Assembly (NCBI RefSeq): GCF_001742225.1 | Contig: NZ_CP017075.1 | Span: 124,001-188,000, forward strand | Direction of reading: 5' to 3' | Length of the DNA stretch: 64,000 bases | DNA from: Novosphingobium resinovorum | GTDB lineage: Bacteria > Pseudomonadota > Alphaproteobacteria > Sphingomonadales > Sphingomonadaceae | In this document: positions 1-8,537 of the stretch, piece by piece | Position numbering within the stretch: position 1 is the stretch's first letter | Layout of the letters: each line of letters starts with the position of its first letter | Notes under the pieces: model-generated | Told to the model about the DNA's origin: nothing | Database searches by the model: none | The model's input: only the letters and a program-made list of their open reading frames with translations | Translations under genes and position numbers: made by a program

Positions 1-88
1 CCGGGCGGGGTTGAACCGCTCCATCCGAACCGGCTAAGGCCAGCCACGGGGGCGCTTTGGTCTGAAACAACGACAGGATTCCGGCTTT

Positions 89-2530
89 TTGCGCAAGAGA
101 TCGCCAACGCGCCGCATTTCGCGCATTTCCTGCAGCATCGGGCTGTTCGTTTCACCATTCATGCTGGCTGCCCCTGCGCTGGGTGATCCTGCGCCGTTCG
201 AACTGTCCGGACCGGACCTGAGTATCGAGGTCACACGCGGCGGGCAAACCTTGCCGATTTCGCGCGTGCCCAGCCTTGCAGTGGGTGACAAGGTGGTGGT
301 CCATGGCGCATTCCCGGAAAGCCAGGGCGCCAATTTCGTGCTCATGTCGGCCTTCCTGCGCGGTGCGACGAACCCTCCGCCCAAGGACTGGATCGACCTT
401 GCCCGCACCTGGAAGGAGAAGGAAAAGGACAAGGCTCTGACGCTCACCGTCCCGCGCGATGCGCGGCAGATGGTGCTGCTCATGGTGCCCGAGACGGGCG
501 GAGCCGAAGGCGTCCTGATGGATGCTGTTCGCGGCAAGCCGGGCGAATTCGTGCGCGCCAGCCAGGACCTGAACCAGGCCTCGCTCGACCATTCGCGCCT
601 CAATGCCTTCATGGCCGCGATCCGCGCGCAGGACGATAGCGGGCCGGAGTATCTGCGCACCGTCGCGCCGGTTCTTGCCAGCAGCTTGTCGATCAAGTTG
701 CAGGAGGATTGCCTGAACAAGGTGATCCAGTCTCAGGCTTCCTGCCTCGTGGAGAACCGCGATTCTCTGGTGCTCACCGACGTACACACCAGTTCGCTGG
801 CGGAAACGATCACCGGTACGCCGACCGACCTCGCGCTCCAGCTTGCCAACACGCGTGAGGGCGGGGCGGGGTATTACAGCGCCTACATTGCGGTCGCGCG
901 CGATGTGGCGAAGATCTTCGGCGCGTTCAACAATCCGCAGTTCAACTATCTGCCGACACTGACGGTGCGCAATGCGGATCGCATGTCGCTCCTGCTCAAC
1001 GCGGCGCCTTCGTTCAAGAAGCCCAAGTCGGTGATGATTGCGGCGATGCCTGCGGTCGAGGCGGATATCCCCCCGCAGCTGCGCAGCACGGCCAAAGGGC
1101 CGATCTGCATGGCGCAAGGCGCTGTACTGCCGGTGGAGGGGGCCCCGCTGATGTTCTCGACCGACTTTGCCCACGACATGAAAGTGCGCTTGACGTCTGC
1201 CTCGGGGCAGGTGCTCGAAGTGCCTGTCAAGGCACGCGCGGACAAGGGCGGCTACGTGCTTGCCGTCGATACGTTGCCCGCCGCTTTCGCCGGAGACGTT
1301 CGCGGTCATCTCCACGGCATCTGGGGTTTTGCGCCTTTCGACGGGCCGGATTACCTGCTCCAGCGCGCGGGAGGAGATGCCTGGAAGGCGGCCGGCGATG
1401 CCGACGGCCTGATCGTGGGGCGCGACAACGATGTCGCGCTGGAGGGGATGGCTCCGGGCTGCGTCGAGGACGTGACGCTGCGGCAGGGCAACGGCGCTGG
1501 AAGGCCGCTCAAGTTCAAGGCGCAGGAAGGGCGGCGCCTGAATGTCACCGTCCCGCTGGCGGATGCCGCGGCAGGAGACGTGCGGCTGGAAATCCGCGAG
1601 CGCGGGGTGGCGGAGGCTCAGACGGTCACCTTGCGTGCCCGCGTTCAGGCCAGCCGGCTCGATGCGCTCGAGCTGCATGCCGGGGACGCGCAGGGCTTCC
1701 TGACCGGACAGCGGCTGGATCAGGTGCGCTCGGTCATGCTGGGCGACGTTGAATTTCGCCCCGATGAGCTGACGCGTGAGGGCGGCGGCGATCGCCTGCA
1801 CCTGATCGCGCAAGGGACAGGCAAGGTTCCGAACGCGGCCGCGGTGCCCGACAAGGCTACGGTAAAGCTGGAGGACGGGCGCAACCTGACGCTGCCGGTG
1901 CGTATCGCAGCGCCGCGCCCTCAGGTGGCGCTGCTGCAGCGCACGGTCTACCCCGGCCCGGCGGTGCAGGGGACGAAAACGCTGGATATCGGATCGGGCG
2001 ATCTGCTGCCCGACAATGGCGAGATGGTTTTCTCGCTCAAGGCTGCCGGCGGGGCGCGGTTCGGGGCGGGTTCCGCCATCGAGATCGCCCCGGCGCAAGG
2101 CGAGTCCATTGCCCGGCTCGAAATCGGCAAGGGTCTCAGTCTGGAGAGCCCGGAAGTCGTGGTGGCGACGCTCAGGGCAGCCGACCTGCCCCCCGCGACG
2201 TTCGGTGCGATCCGCCTGCGCTTCGTGAGCAAGGCGGCTGACGGCCGCGAGGAACGCGGAGACTGGATGCCGCTCACCACCGTCGTGCGCTTGCCGCGTA
2301 TCGAGAGCGTCACGTGCGAGGGGCAGGATGGACCATGCACGGTTGCCGGGCGCAACTTGTTCCTGATCGATGCCGTGGCGGTGGAGGACGGCTTTGCCAA
2401 GCCCGCGACCGTGCAACCCGGCTATACGGGGCGGACGCTCCAGGTCAGCGGTCGTCCCGCTGACGGCGCGCTGCGCCTGCGCCTGCGCGATGCTCCCGCC
2501 AGCGTGGTAAAGCTCGCGCTCGACAAGTAG
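89..2530 (+). CDS. large secreted protein of unknown function
   Basis: The predicted protein has 813 residues. It starts with an Arg-rich n-region, a hydrophobic stretch (about residues 15-28) and an AAPALG-type cleavage site, so it is probably exported to the periplasm or beyond. The rest is mostly hydrophilic with many short beta-prone stretches, and I recognise no catalytic motif. The start is TTG at 89, about eight bases after an AGGA-like sequence. An in-frame stop at 35-37 limits upstream extension, and the only other option is CTG at 62. The gene faces away from whatever lies left of the window and ends four bases before the convergent oxidase gene. I do not assign a function; a multi-domain beta-sandwich surface protein is possible but unproven. 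Confidence 0.8.
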   Translation: MRKRSPTRRISRISCSIGLFVSPFMLAAPALGDPAPFELSGPDLSIEVTRGGQTLPISRVPSLAVGDKVVVHGAFPESQGANFVLMSAFLRGATNPPPKDWIDLARTWKEKEKDKALTLTVPRDARQMVLLMVPETGGAEGVLMDAVRGKPGEFVRASQDLNQASLDHSRLNAFMAAIRAQDDSGPEYLRTVAPVLASSLSIKLQEDCLNKVIQSQASCLVENRDSLVLTDVHTSSLAETITGTPTDLALQLANTREGGAGYYSAYIAVARDVAKIFGAFNNPQFNYLPTLTVRNADRMSLLLNAAPSFKKPKSVMIAAMPAVEADIPPQLRSTAKGPICMAQGAVLPVEGAPLMFSTDFAHDMKVRLTSASGQVLEVPVKARADKGGYVLAVDTLPAAFAGDVRGHLHGIWGFAPFDGPDYLLQRAGGDAWKAAGDADGLIVGRDNDVALEGMAPGCVEDVTLRQGNGAGRPLKFKAQEGRRLNVTVPLADAAAGDVRLEIRERGVAEAQTVTLRARVQASRLDALELHAGDAQGFLTGQRLDQVRSVMLGDVEFRPDELTREGGGDRLHLIAQGTGKVPNAAAVPDKATVKLEDGRNLTLPVRIAAPRPQVALLQRTVYPGPAVQGTKTLDIGSGDLLPDNGEMVFSLKAAGGARFGAGSAIEIAPAQGESIARLEIGKGLSLESPEVVVATLRAADLPPATFGAIRLRFVSKAADGREERGDWMPLTTVVRLPRIESVTCEGQDGPCTVAGRNLFLIDAVAVEDGFAKPATVQPGYTGRTLQVSGRPADGALRLRLRDAPASVVKLALDK

Positions 2531-2533
2531 GGC

Positions 2534-3649
2534 TCAGCGTCCGAGCGCGACCAGCCGGTCGGGGCCGAGCAGGGCGCGGTTCGGACAGCCGAGTTGCGCC
2601 ATCGCCGCTTCCAGCTCCGTGCGCAGCAGGTGGATCATGTGCGCGATGCCGGGCATCCCGGCCACCGCGAGAGCATGCATCTGCGGCCTGCCGATGAGCA
2701 CGGCGCTAGCACCCAGAGCCAGTGCCTTGACCACGTCGGTCCCCATGCGCACGCCGCCGTCGAGCAGCAGCGGCACGCGGCCTTGCGTGGCTTCGGCGAC
2801 GGTCTGGATAAGATCGACAGGGCTCGGCAGGCCGTCGAGAACACGGCCGCCGTGGTTGGAGACGATGAGGGCGTCGGCGCCTTCGTCGACGGCGCGGGCG
2901 GCATCCTCGCCCAGCAGCAGGCCCTTGACGAGGATCGGCAGACGGGTCGCTTCGCGCAGCCACGCGAGGTCGTCCCACCCCGGCGCCGCATCGGAGAGCG
3001 GGGTGCCGAGCAGGATCCGGCCGCCGGGCACGGAAGTCTGGGTCGGGCGCGGCATTCCGGCCAGATTGACCGCATCGACGCCCGGCGGAAGCCTGATCCC
3101 GGCGGGCTTCAGCGCCGCATCGACGGTCAGGACGATGGCCTCGTAGCCGGCCGCCTCCGCCCGGCGGACGAGTTGCAGGCTGTGCTCGCGCTCGGGCTGG
3201 AGGTAGAGTTGGAACCACAGTGGAGCGGGCGCCTTGCCGAGATCGCGGGCGATGGCATGGGCGGCGGCGGCGATGTCCTCCAGCGGCATGCTCGACAGCG
3301 TGCTCACGACCATGCCGGTGTCGAGCGCGGTGGAGGCGCGGACGCAGGCGAGTTCGCCCTCGGGGTGGGCAAGGCGTTGGTAGGCCAGCGGGGCCAGCAG
3401 GATCGGGGAGGCATGGCGGCGGCCGAACAGCTCGATTTCCGTGCTGCCGTCGAGCCTCGCCATGGCGCGGGGGAGCAAGCCGATGCGGTCGAAGGCGGCG
3501 CGGTTCTCGGACAGCGTAATCTCGCGGCCCGCGCCTTCCTGGATGTGCCGCCAGACCTCGGGCATCAGGTGGGCTTCGGCGCGTCGCTCGTAATCGGCAA
3601 GGGTGCGCAAGTCCGCGGGAATGGCGGAAAACGGCGGCTGCGGGCTCAC
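2534..3649 (-). CDS. FMN-dependent alpha-hydroxy-acid oxidase/dehydrogenase
   Basis: The roughly 371-residue protein is a complete member of the lactate dehydrogenase/glycolate oxidase TIM-barrel family, which oxidises 2-hydroxyacids to 2-oxoacids with FMN. Visible landmarks in order are the WFQLYLQ strand, the PILVKG lysine strand, SNHGGRVLD with the catalytic His and substrate Arg, and the FMN-phosphate region DGGVRMGTDVVKALALGA. I chose GTG at 3649 because it makes a four-base GTGA overlap with the upstream dioxygenase gene; GTG at 3661 is the alternative. It is the last gene of the iron/flavin operon. The substrate (lactate, glycolate or another) cannot be told from sequence. Confidence 0.88.
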   Translation of the reverse strand: MSPQPPFSAIPADLRTLADYERRAEAHLMPEVWRHIQEGAGREITLSENRAAFDRIGLLPRAMARLDGSTEIELFGRRHASPILLAPLAYQRLAHPEGELACVRASTALDTGMVVSTLSSMPLEDIAAAAHAIARDLGKAPAPLWFQLYLQPEREHSLQLVRRAEAAGYEAIVLTVDAALKPAGIRLPPGVDAVNLAGMPRPTQTSVPGGRILLGTPLSDAAPGWDDLAWLREATRLPILVKGLLLGEDAARAVDEGADALIVSNHGGRVLDGLPSPVDLIQTVAEATQGRVPLLLDGGVRMGTDVVKALALGASAVLIGRPQMHALAVAGMPGIAHMIHLLRTELEAAMAQLGCPNRALLGPDRLVALGR

Positions 3650-4326
3650 GTCGCCGACCACTGGCGCAGCAGGTTGTGGTAGACTTGGGTGAGGGTATCG
3701 ATCGAGGCATGCTCGGGATGATCCGTCGCGACAGACTGGATCGCGCCGTCCAGTTCGAACATCAGCCGCCGCTTCTCGGGCGAGGCGACGAAGCTCTGGG
3801 TCCAGAAAAACGAGACGAAGCGCACGCCGCGCGTCACCGGCATGACCCGGTGGAGGCTGGAACCGGGATATACGATCAGGCTTCCGGCGGGCAATTTGGC
3901 CGTGTGCGTACCGAACATGTCCTCGATGACGAGTTCGCCGCCGTCGTATTCCTCGGGGTCGGAGAGGAACAGGGTGCTCGATACGTCGGAGCGGAGGTGC
4001 TCGCCGGTTCCGGGGATCGGGAAGATCGCGTTGTCGACGTGATTGCCGTAGTGGCCGCGCCCGTCGTAGCGGCTGAAACGGGGCTGCAGGACGCGGGCGG
4101 GCAGGGCGGCGGCGATGAACAGCGGGGTCTGCGCCAGCCGGGCGAGGACGCGCTCGGCCAGTTGCTTGGCGAGGGGATGGTCGAGCGGTAACTGCTCGTT
4201 TTCCTTGACTTTTGCGGCGCGGTGACCGGCGGTGGCGCGGCCGTCCGCCCAGTCGGCGGCTCCCAGTGCACTGCGGATTTCGCGCACTTCGGCGGAGTCG
4301 AACAGATCGGGGATTTCGATGACCAT
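3646..4326 (-). CDS. PKHD-type Fe(II)/2-oxoglutarate-dependent hydroxylase (PiuC/YbiX family)
   Basis: The 226-residue product matches the usual size of the YbiX/PiuC family of Fe(II)- and 2-oxoglutarate-dependent dioxygenases. The iron-binding HxD is visible in NHVDNAIF, the distal His in SLHRVMPVTRG, and the 2-oxoglutarate-binding Arg in RGVRFVSFFW. I start at the ATG giving MVIEIPDLF, the normal family N-terminus, rather than 12 codons upstream. These genes usually accompany TonB-dependent iron-siderophore receptors and are iron-repressed, which fits this operon and the Fur-like box upstream of it. The physiological substrate of the family is not established. Confidence 0.92.
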   Translation of the reverse strand: MVIEIPDLFDSAEVREIRSALGAADWADGRATAGHRAAKVKENEQLPLDHPLAKQLAERVLARLAQTPLFIAAALPARVLQPRFSRYDGRGHYGNHVDNAIFPIPGTGEHLRSDVSSTLFLSDPEEYDGGELVIEDMFGTHTAKLPAGSLIVYPGSSLHRVMPVTRGVRFVSFFWTQSFVASPEKRRLMFELDGAIQSVATDHPEHASIDTLTQVYHNLLRQWSAT

Positions 4327-4371
4327 GGTGTCTCTATTCGCGCAGTCAGGTGATGCTGACAATGACCTGCA

Positions 4372-5358
4372 TCAAGCCGGAACTTCGTCCTCGGCGTCGA
4401 TCATGGCGGCAAGGGCGGGGCTGATCCATTCGGTTGAGCCGGTGCCATAACGGCACGTAGAGCGTACATAAAGGCACTCACGGGTCGCCAAGGCGTGCAC
4501 GGCGGCAGGCGAGAGCACGCTGAACGCGGTAGCCCAGGCGTCTGCGAGCATAGCGCTGGAGTGGATCACGCTGACCGCCATGGCATGCTCGACCGGCATT
4601 CCACTGCGAGGATCGATCGTGTGGAAACCGCGTACGTAATCGCCCGAGGTCGCCACTGCCAATTGGTGCAGCGCGACCCGCAGCGGGGCGACGTCCTGCG
4701 TCGGCGTTTCGAGGTCCACCCACCACGGGTCGCCATCGGGACGCAGGCCGCGTCCGACCAGTTCACCGCCGATCTCGACGAGCGCATGGTGGCAGTCCAT
4801 CCCGGCGAGCAGCGCGGTCAGCGCATCGACGGCGTAGCCCTTGGCGATGCCCGACAAGTCGAGCCGCAGGCCGCCGGCCTGGCGAAGCCGCCGCGTGTCC
4901 GGTTCGTAGGCGAGGCGTAGGAAGCCGGAGACCGCGCGGGCCTGCTCGATCTCTTCGGTGGTGGGCGGGCGGTCGATCGTTACCGGACCATGACCCCAGG
5001 CATCGACGAGGGCGCCGATCGCGGGATCGAAGGCCCCGGCCGATCGCTCTGCCACGGCGAGGGCGGCTTCGATCACCGCGCTGAAGTCGGCGGGAAGGGT
5101 GAACCATTCGCCTGCGCTCGCCCGGTTGAACCGGCCCAGCACCGAATCCGCACGCCAGTGGCTCATCTGCGCGAGGATGTCCTCGAGCCGCGCCTCGATC
5201 GCGCGGCTCGCCGCGTCCCGGTCAAAGCCGGGGGGCGGGGCGAGCTGGATGCGCCATGTCGTGCCCATGGTCTCGCCGCCCAGTTCGATCACCGGCACGC
5301 CCTGCCGCCATGTGGCGAGCGAGGCTGCGTCGATTTCAAGCGGAACGGCGAGGCGCAT
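4372..5358 (-). CDS. apbE: FAD:protein FMN transferase ApbE
   Basis: The 328-residue ApbE-family enzyme transfers FMN from FAD to a Thr or Ser of an exported target. It shows GGETMGTTWRI near residue 30, LSGIAKGYAVD in the middle, the TSGDYVRGFHTIDPRSG region, and an Asp-rich LADAWATA metal/flavin site. It lacks an obvious lipobox or signal peptide at the predicted start, which is unusual because most ApbE proteins are exported. Either the start is misplaced or this form acts before export. The neighbouring DUF2271 gene encodes a DGISGAT motif, the natural target. Confidence 0.93.
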   Translation of the reverse strand: MRLAVPLEIDAASLATWRQGVPVIELGGETMGTTWRIQLAPPPGFDRDAASRAIEARLEDILAQMSHWRADSVLGRFNRASAGEWFTLPADFSAVIEAALAVAERSAGAFDPAIGALVDAWGHGPVTIDRPPTTEEIEQARAVSGFLRLAYEPDTRRLRQAGGLRLDLSGIAKGYAVDALTALLAGMDCHHALVEIGGELVGRGLRPDGDPWWVDLETPTQDVAPLRVALHQLAVATSGDYVRGFHTIDPRSGMPVEHAMAVSVIHSSAMLADAWATAFSVLSPAAVHALATRECLYVRSTCRYGTGSTEWISPALAAMIDAEDEVPA

Positions 5359-5380
5359 GGCTGGCAGGCTCAGGACGTCG

Positions 5381-6292
5381 TCAGGGCGCGACGACTTCGA
5401 GCGTGGTGGTGAAGGACATACGGCGGGCGCTGGCCTTCTTGTCGGCGGGCTTGGTGTCCTCGACGCTGGCGTTCAGCCAGTACCAGCCGGCGACCGGCCA
5501 CTTGACCTTGACGACGCCGTCGGGGCCGGTGGTCAGCTCCTGCGCATCCTCGGCCGTCCGGTACTTCTTGCCGCCGGGGACGACTTCGACCTTGATGCCG
5601 GCGGCGGGCTTGCCGTCGATCAGGAAGCGGAAGCTGCCTTCCTCGTCCGAGACGAGTTCGTCGGGGTGCGTGACCGGATCGAATTCCAGTCCCTTGCCGG
5701 TGAGGGCGACCTTGCTCGGCTCACCGGCAGTGATGTAGACAAAGTTGCGCGAGGTCACTTCGGTCAGCTTGATGTCGGTCGCGTTGGCGGGGATGTCGGC
5801 TACGGTCGGCACCATGCGCGGCGGCTGGCCACCCGGACCTCCGGGGCCGCCGGGACCACCGGCCGGAGGGGCTCCGGCAGGTGCGCCCGCGCCCGGACCA
5901 CCCGGTGCGCCCTGCGGACGGCCACGACCGCCCACGCGCCATTCCTCGGTACCGACCTTGAAGGTGCCCATCACCGAGGCGCGCTCCATGCCGATCTTCC
6001 AGGTGCCCGCCTTGTTCAGCGCGACGTCGAAAGTGCCGCGATGGCGGCCCTTGGACGCGTTCTCGACTTTGCCATCGGTGCCGTCGGGTGCCCAGACCGA
6101 GACTTGCGCCGGGTCCATGGCGACATGGTCGGGGTAGAACAGGTCGTTCGACACGGCGGCGTCGACGGTGACATATTCGTTGGTGCTGGCAAGCGTGCTG
6201 GTCGAGGGCAGCAGCCACATGCGGTGCGCAAGGGCAGGCGTTGCCAGCATGGAAGATGCCGCGGCGGCGATCAGGATGGAGCGGAAGCGCAT
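5381..6292 (-). CDS. periplasmic DUF4198 protein with Gly/Pro-rich insert
   Basis: The protein has about 303 residues and a signal peptide (MRFRSILIAAAASSM...ATPALA), predicted to leave a mature N-terminal His in HRMWLL. The DUF4198 fold is related to the periplasmic solute-binding part of NikM-like nickel uptake. Around residues 120-160 there is a low-complexity Gly/Pro/Ala insert. The ATG at 6292 has an AGGGGA ribosome site. The gene lies between apbE and the DUF2271 gene, so I infer a periplasmic role in the same metal or electron-transfer system. DUF4198 has no firmly established reaction. Confidence 0.85.
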   Translation of the reverse strand: MRFRSILIAAAASSMLATPALAHRMWLLPSTSTLASTNEYVTVDAAVSNDLFYPDHVAMDPAQVSVWAPDGTDGKVENASKGRHRGTFDVALNKAGTWKIGMERASVMGTFKVGTEEWRVGGRGRPQGAPGGPGAGAPAGAPPAGGPGGPGGPGGQPPRMVPTVADIPANATDIKLTEVTSRNFVYITAGEPSKVALTGKGLEFDPVTHPDELVSDEEGSFRFLIDGKPAAGIKVEVVPGGKKYRTAEDAQELTTGPDGVVKVKWPVAGWYWLNASVEDTKPADKKASARRMSFTTTLEVVAP

Positions 6293-6329
6293 TCGTATTC
6301 CCCTGTTATATAAAGTGAAAGTAGTCGGA

Positions 6330-6830
6330 TCAGCGGACGGTGACGGTGCCCAGCTCGGTCTTGCCCGAGACGGAACCACCCTTGCCGCCGACGGTGAACG
6401 GCACGGAAACCAGTTCTCGCCCGCCGGTCTCGCGCGCGGCCTCGACCTTCAGGACGTAGTCTCCCTTGGGCAGGTTCGCGGGAATGGTGACGGTGTAGCT
6501 GCCGGGCGCGCGGGTCGCGCCGCTGATGCCGTCGGCGGGCAGCTTCAGCGAGCGGCCGCCCTTGCGCCACCAGGTGCGCAAGTCCGCCAGCCACTTGGTG
6601 CCCGGTTCCGCGCCGCGCTTCTTGCCGTCGAACCACACGAAGAGGGTGCGGGCATCGCCGCCAGCGACGGGCTCGACCCAGCCTGCGACGTAGGGGCGGT
6701 GGTATTCGGCCACCTTGATCTGCGGGACGGTGACGGTGACCGACGCGGCGAGCGCGGGCGTGGCGGCAAGAGCGGTTGCGGTGCCGGCGGCCAGCAACGG
6801 CAGCGCGGGCAGGATCTTGGATCGGGTCAT
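6330..6830 (-). CDS. DUF2271 exported protein carrying a flavinylation motif
   Basis: The 166-residue protein has a signal peptide ending near residue 29 (ATPALAAS). The DUF2271 domain includes FVWFDGKK and a WLADLRTWWRKGG block. Residues 100-106 read DGISGAT, which matches the D-x-x-[ST]-G-A-[ST] site where ApbE attaches FMN in NqrC/RnfG-type proteins; Thr106 would be the acceptor. The ATG at 6830 is chosen because it gives the signal peptide directly. Its neighbours are PepSY (upstream), DUF4198 and ApbE (downstream), so a flavinylated periplasmic electron carrier is the likely role. Flavinylation itself is inferred. Confidence 0.88.
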   Translation of the reverse strand: MTRSKILPALPLLAAGTATALAATPALAASVTVTVPQIKVAEYHRPYVAGWVEPVAGGDARTLFVWFDGKKRGAEPGTKWLADLRTWWRKGGRSLKLPADGISGATRAPGSYTVTIPANLPKGDYVLKVEAARETGGRELVSVPFTVGGKGGSVSGKTELGTVTVR

Positions 6831-6844
6831 CACGGGCTTTCTCG

Positions 6845-7546
6845 TCAGTGGATGAAAAGGAGGGCCAGCAGCAGCGGGATCAGCAGGCTCAGGCCCACCA
6901 TCGGCCAGGTCATCGGCCGGTGCTTCGCGTGAAGCTGGAGCAGGAACAGGCCGGTGATCGTGAACACGAGACAGGCCACGGCGAACAGGTCGATGAACAG
7001 GGACCACGCCGCGCCGCTGTTGCGGCCCTTGTGCAGGTCGTTGAGGTAGGAGATCCAGCCCCGGTCGGTGACTTCGGCCTGCACCTCGCCTGACGCGCGA
7101 TCGATGCTGACCCAGGCGTCGCGGCCGGGGCCGGGCATGGCGACGTAGACTTCGTCCTCGGCGGTCCAGTCCGCCGCGCGGCCCGAAGGATCGAGCGGAA
7201 CCGCCGCCGCGATCGCCTTCGCCACTTCGGCGGGCAGGGGATCGGTGCGGTCTCCGGGGGCAGGCAGTTTCGCCAGCAGCGCCGTCGGCAGTTTGCCCTG
7301 GCTTTGCGTCACCGAAGGCTCGGCGCCGATCGAGGCGGCATGGTTGAGCGTGATGCCGGTCGCCGCGAACAGCAGCATGCCCACCAGCGAAATCGCCGCG
7401 CTCACCCAGTGCCAGGTGTGCAGCTGCTTGAGCCAGAAGGCGCGGGCCTTCTTATTCTTCTTCTTTTTCACCGCGGGTTTCGGTTTCGCGAGATGCGAAG
7501 ACACCGTGGTCGCGCGATTGGCGGTATTCGACGCTGCGTCACGCAT
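6845..7546 (-). CDS. PepSY-associated transmembrane protein
   Basis: The 233-residue inner-membrane protein begins with a Lys-rich cytoplasmic segment (KKKKNKKARAFW). It is followed by a HTWHWVSAAISLVGMLLF membrane helix, a periplasmic PepSY-like region with a WISYLNDLHKG motif, and two C-terminal helices ending in LLALLFIH. Conserved His residues lie next to the helices, as in PepSY_TM proteins thought to pass electrons across the membrane, often to reduce ferric siderophores. ATG at 7546 is preferred over an upstream start that would add an unlikely hydrophilic tail. It is the first gene of the minus-strand operon and is divergent from tonB. Confidence 0.88.
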   Translation of the reverse strand: MRDAASNTANRATTVSSHLAKPKPAVKKKKNKKARAFWLKQLHTWHWVSAAISLVGMLLFAATGITLNHAASIGAEPSVTQSQGKLPTALLAKLPAPGDRTDPLPAEVAKAIAAAVPLDPSGRAADWTAEDEVYVAMPGPGRDAWVSIDRASGEVQAEVTDRGWISYLNDLHKGRNSGAAWSLFIDLFAVACLVFTITGLFLLQLHAKHRPMTWPMVGLSLLIPLLLALLFIH

Positions 7547-7705
7547 ATCGTCGGCGTGGCGGTCTCGGGCGTCGGCAACTTCCAAAATGTCGCATCCTTG
7601 TAAATGTCGGACTTCAAATATCGGTGAAGGGCGCTCTTCGGCGGAAACGTGCCGCCACACGTTGCTGTGATATCGAGTGCCCTCTGGACGACGAGCTGCT
7701 TAGTG

Positions 7706-7728
7706 TATATGCAAATCACTCGCAATAG
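7706..7728. promoter_or_regulatory. candidate iron-responsive (Fur-type) box between pepSY operon and tonB
   Basis: The 23-bp stretch contains TGCAAAT and TCGCAAT elements on the same strand, 11 bp apart. It lies 21 bp upstream of the tonB start and in the divergent promoter region of the flavin operon. It is 20/23 identical to the site at 40595-40617 upstream of fumC. TGCAA-rich boxes of this kind are known for alphaproteobacterial Fur/Irr-type regulators; the assignment to Fur is inference. Confidence 0.5.
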
Positions 7729-7748
7729 TGGTTGGCAGGAGATTACAA

Positions 7749-8531
7749 TTGGCGACAGTTGCCGCGATCGCACCGGACGAACTCGCGTTCGCACCGGTTT
7801 CGGCCGTTGCGCATGAGCCGTTGCCCCATTCGGCTTCGACTGGCGAATCACTTTCCGCGACTGGCGCGGACCGCTCGGTCTATCGTCCGGCAAGGGCGAA
7901 CCCGGTCGCTCTGCTGGCGTCGGCGGGAATGATCCTGGGCATGGCTGCGTGTCTGGCGACGCTCAATATGGTGGCGTCGCACAAGGAAAGGGCGCATCTC
8001 ACCACCGTCGACGTGCAGGAACTGGACGTCACGCCTCCACCGCCGCCCGAGCCGACGAAGCTGGAGACGCCGCAGGCCGCCGTCACCCAGACGGTCGTAC
8101 CCAAGCCGATGATCGAACTGCCGAGCCCCGGGCCGCAGCAGGTCATGGTGGACGCGCCGCCGCCGCCCGCTCCGCCCAGCATGACCAGCGAAGGCGTCAA
8201 GGTAAGCGCGCCGCCCTCGGTGGCGCCGCCAGCCGCGACGACGCTGGAAGGCGGCGACCTTTCGAGCAAGGTGCTGTTCGCCAAGCCGCCGACTTACCCG
8301 GTCGATGCGCGGCGCACGCATGAGCAGGGCACGGTGAAGCTACTGCTGCTGGTCGGCAGCGACGGGACCGTGAAGGATATCCAGGTCGTATCGAGCAGCG
8401 GCAGTTCCCGGCTCGACGGAGCGGCGCTGCGCGCAGTGAAGCACTGGCGCTGGTCGCCGATGATGAGCAACGGTGCGGCGACTGCGGTGCGGGGCTACGT
8501 CACGATCCCGTTCGTGCTCACCAACGTCTGA
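7749..8531 (+). CDS. tonB: energy transducer TonB
   Basis: The 260-residue protein has one membrane anchor (about residues 52-72, NPVALLASAGMILGMAACLA). A Pro-rich periplasm-spanning region follows (TPPPPPEPTK and later PPPPAPPS), then a C-terminal TonB domain with the YPVDARR motif and a KHWRWSPMM segment. It transmits proton-motive energy to outer-membrane receptors. The start is TTG at 7749, decided by a strong AGGAG at 7736-7740; a GTG at 7728 would overlap the Fur-like box. It diverges from the PepSY operon. No exbB/exbD or receptor lies in the window. Confidence 0.93.
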   Translation: MATVAAIAPDELAFAPVSAVAHEPLPHSASTGESLSATGADRSVYRPARANPVALLASAGMILGMAACLATLNMVASHKERAHLTTVDVQELDVTPPPPPEPTKLETPQAAVTQTVVPKPMIELPSPGPQQVMVDAPPPPAPPSMTSEGVKVSAPPSVAPPAATTLEGGDLSSKVLFAKPPTYPVDARRTHEQGTVKLLLLVGSDGTVKDIQVVSSSGSSRLDGAALRAVKHWRWSPMMSNGAATAVRGYVTIPFVLTNV

Positions 8532-8537
8532 GAGGCG

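Noticed and set aside
152..2416. Very long open frame antisense to the secreted protein gene
   Set aside because: It has no recognisable domain, is Arg/His-rich as expected for a GC-rich shadow, and the plus-strand frame has a signal peptide and sensible composition.
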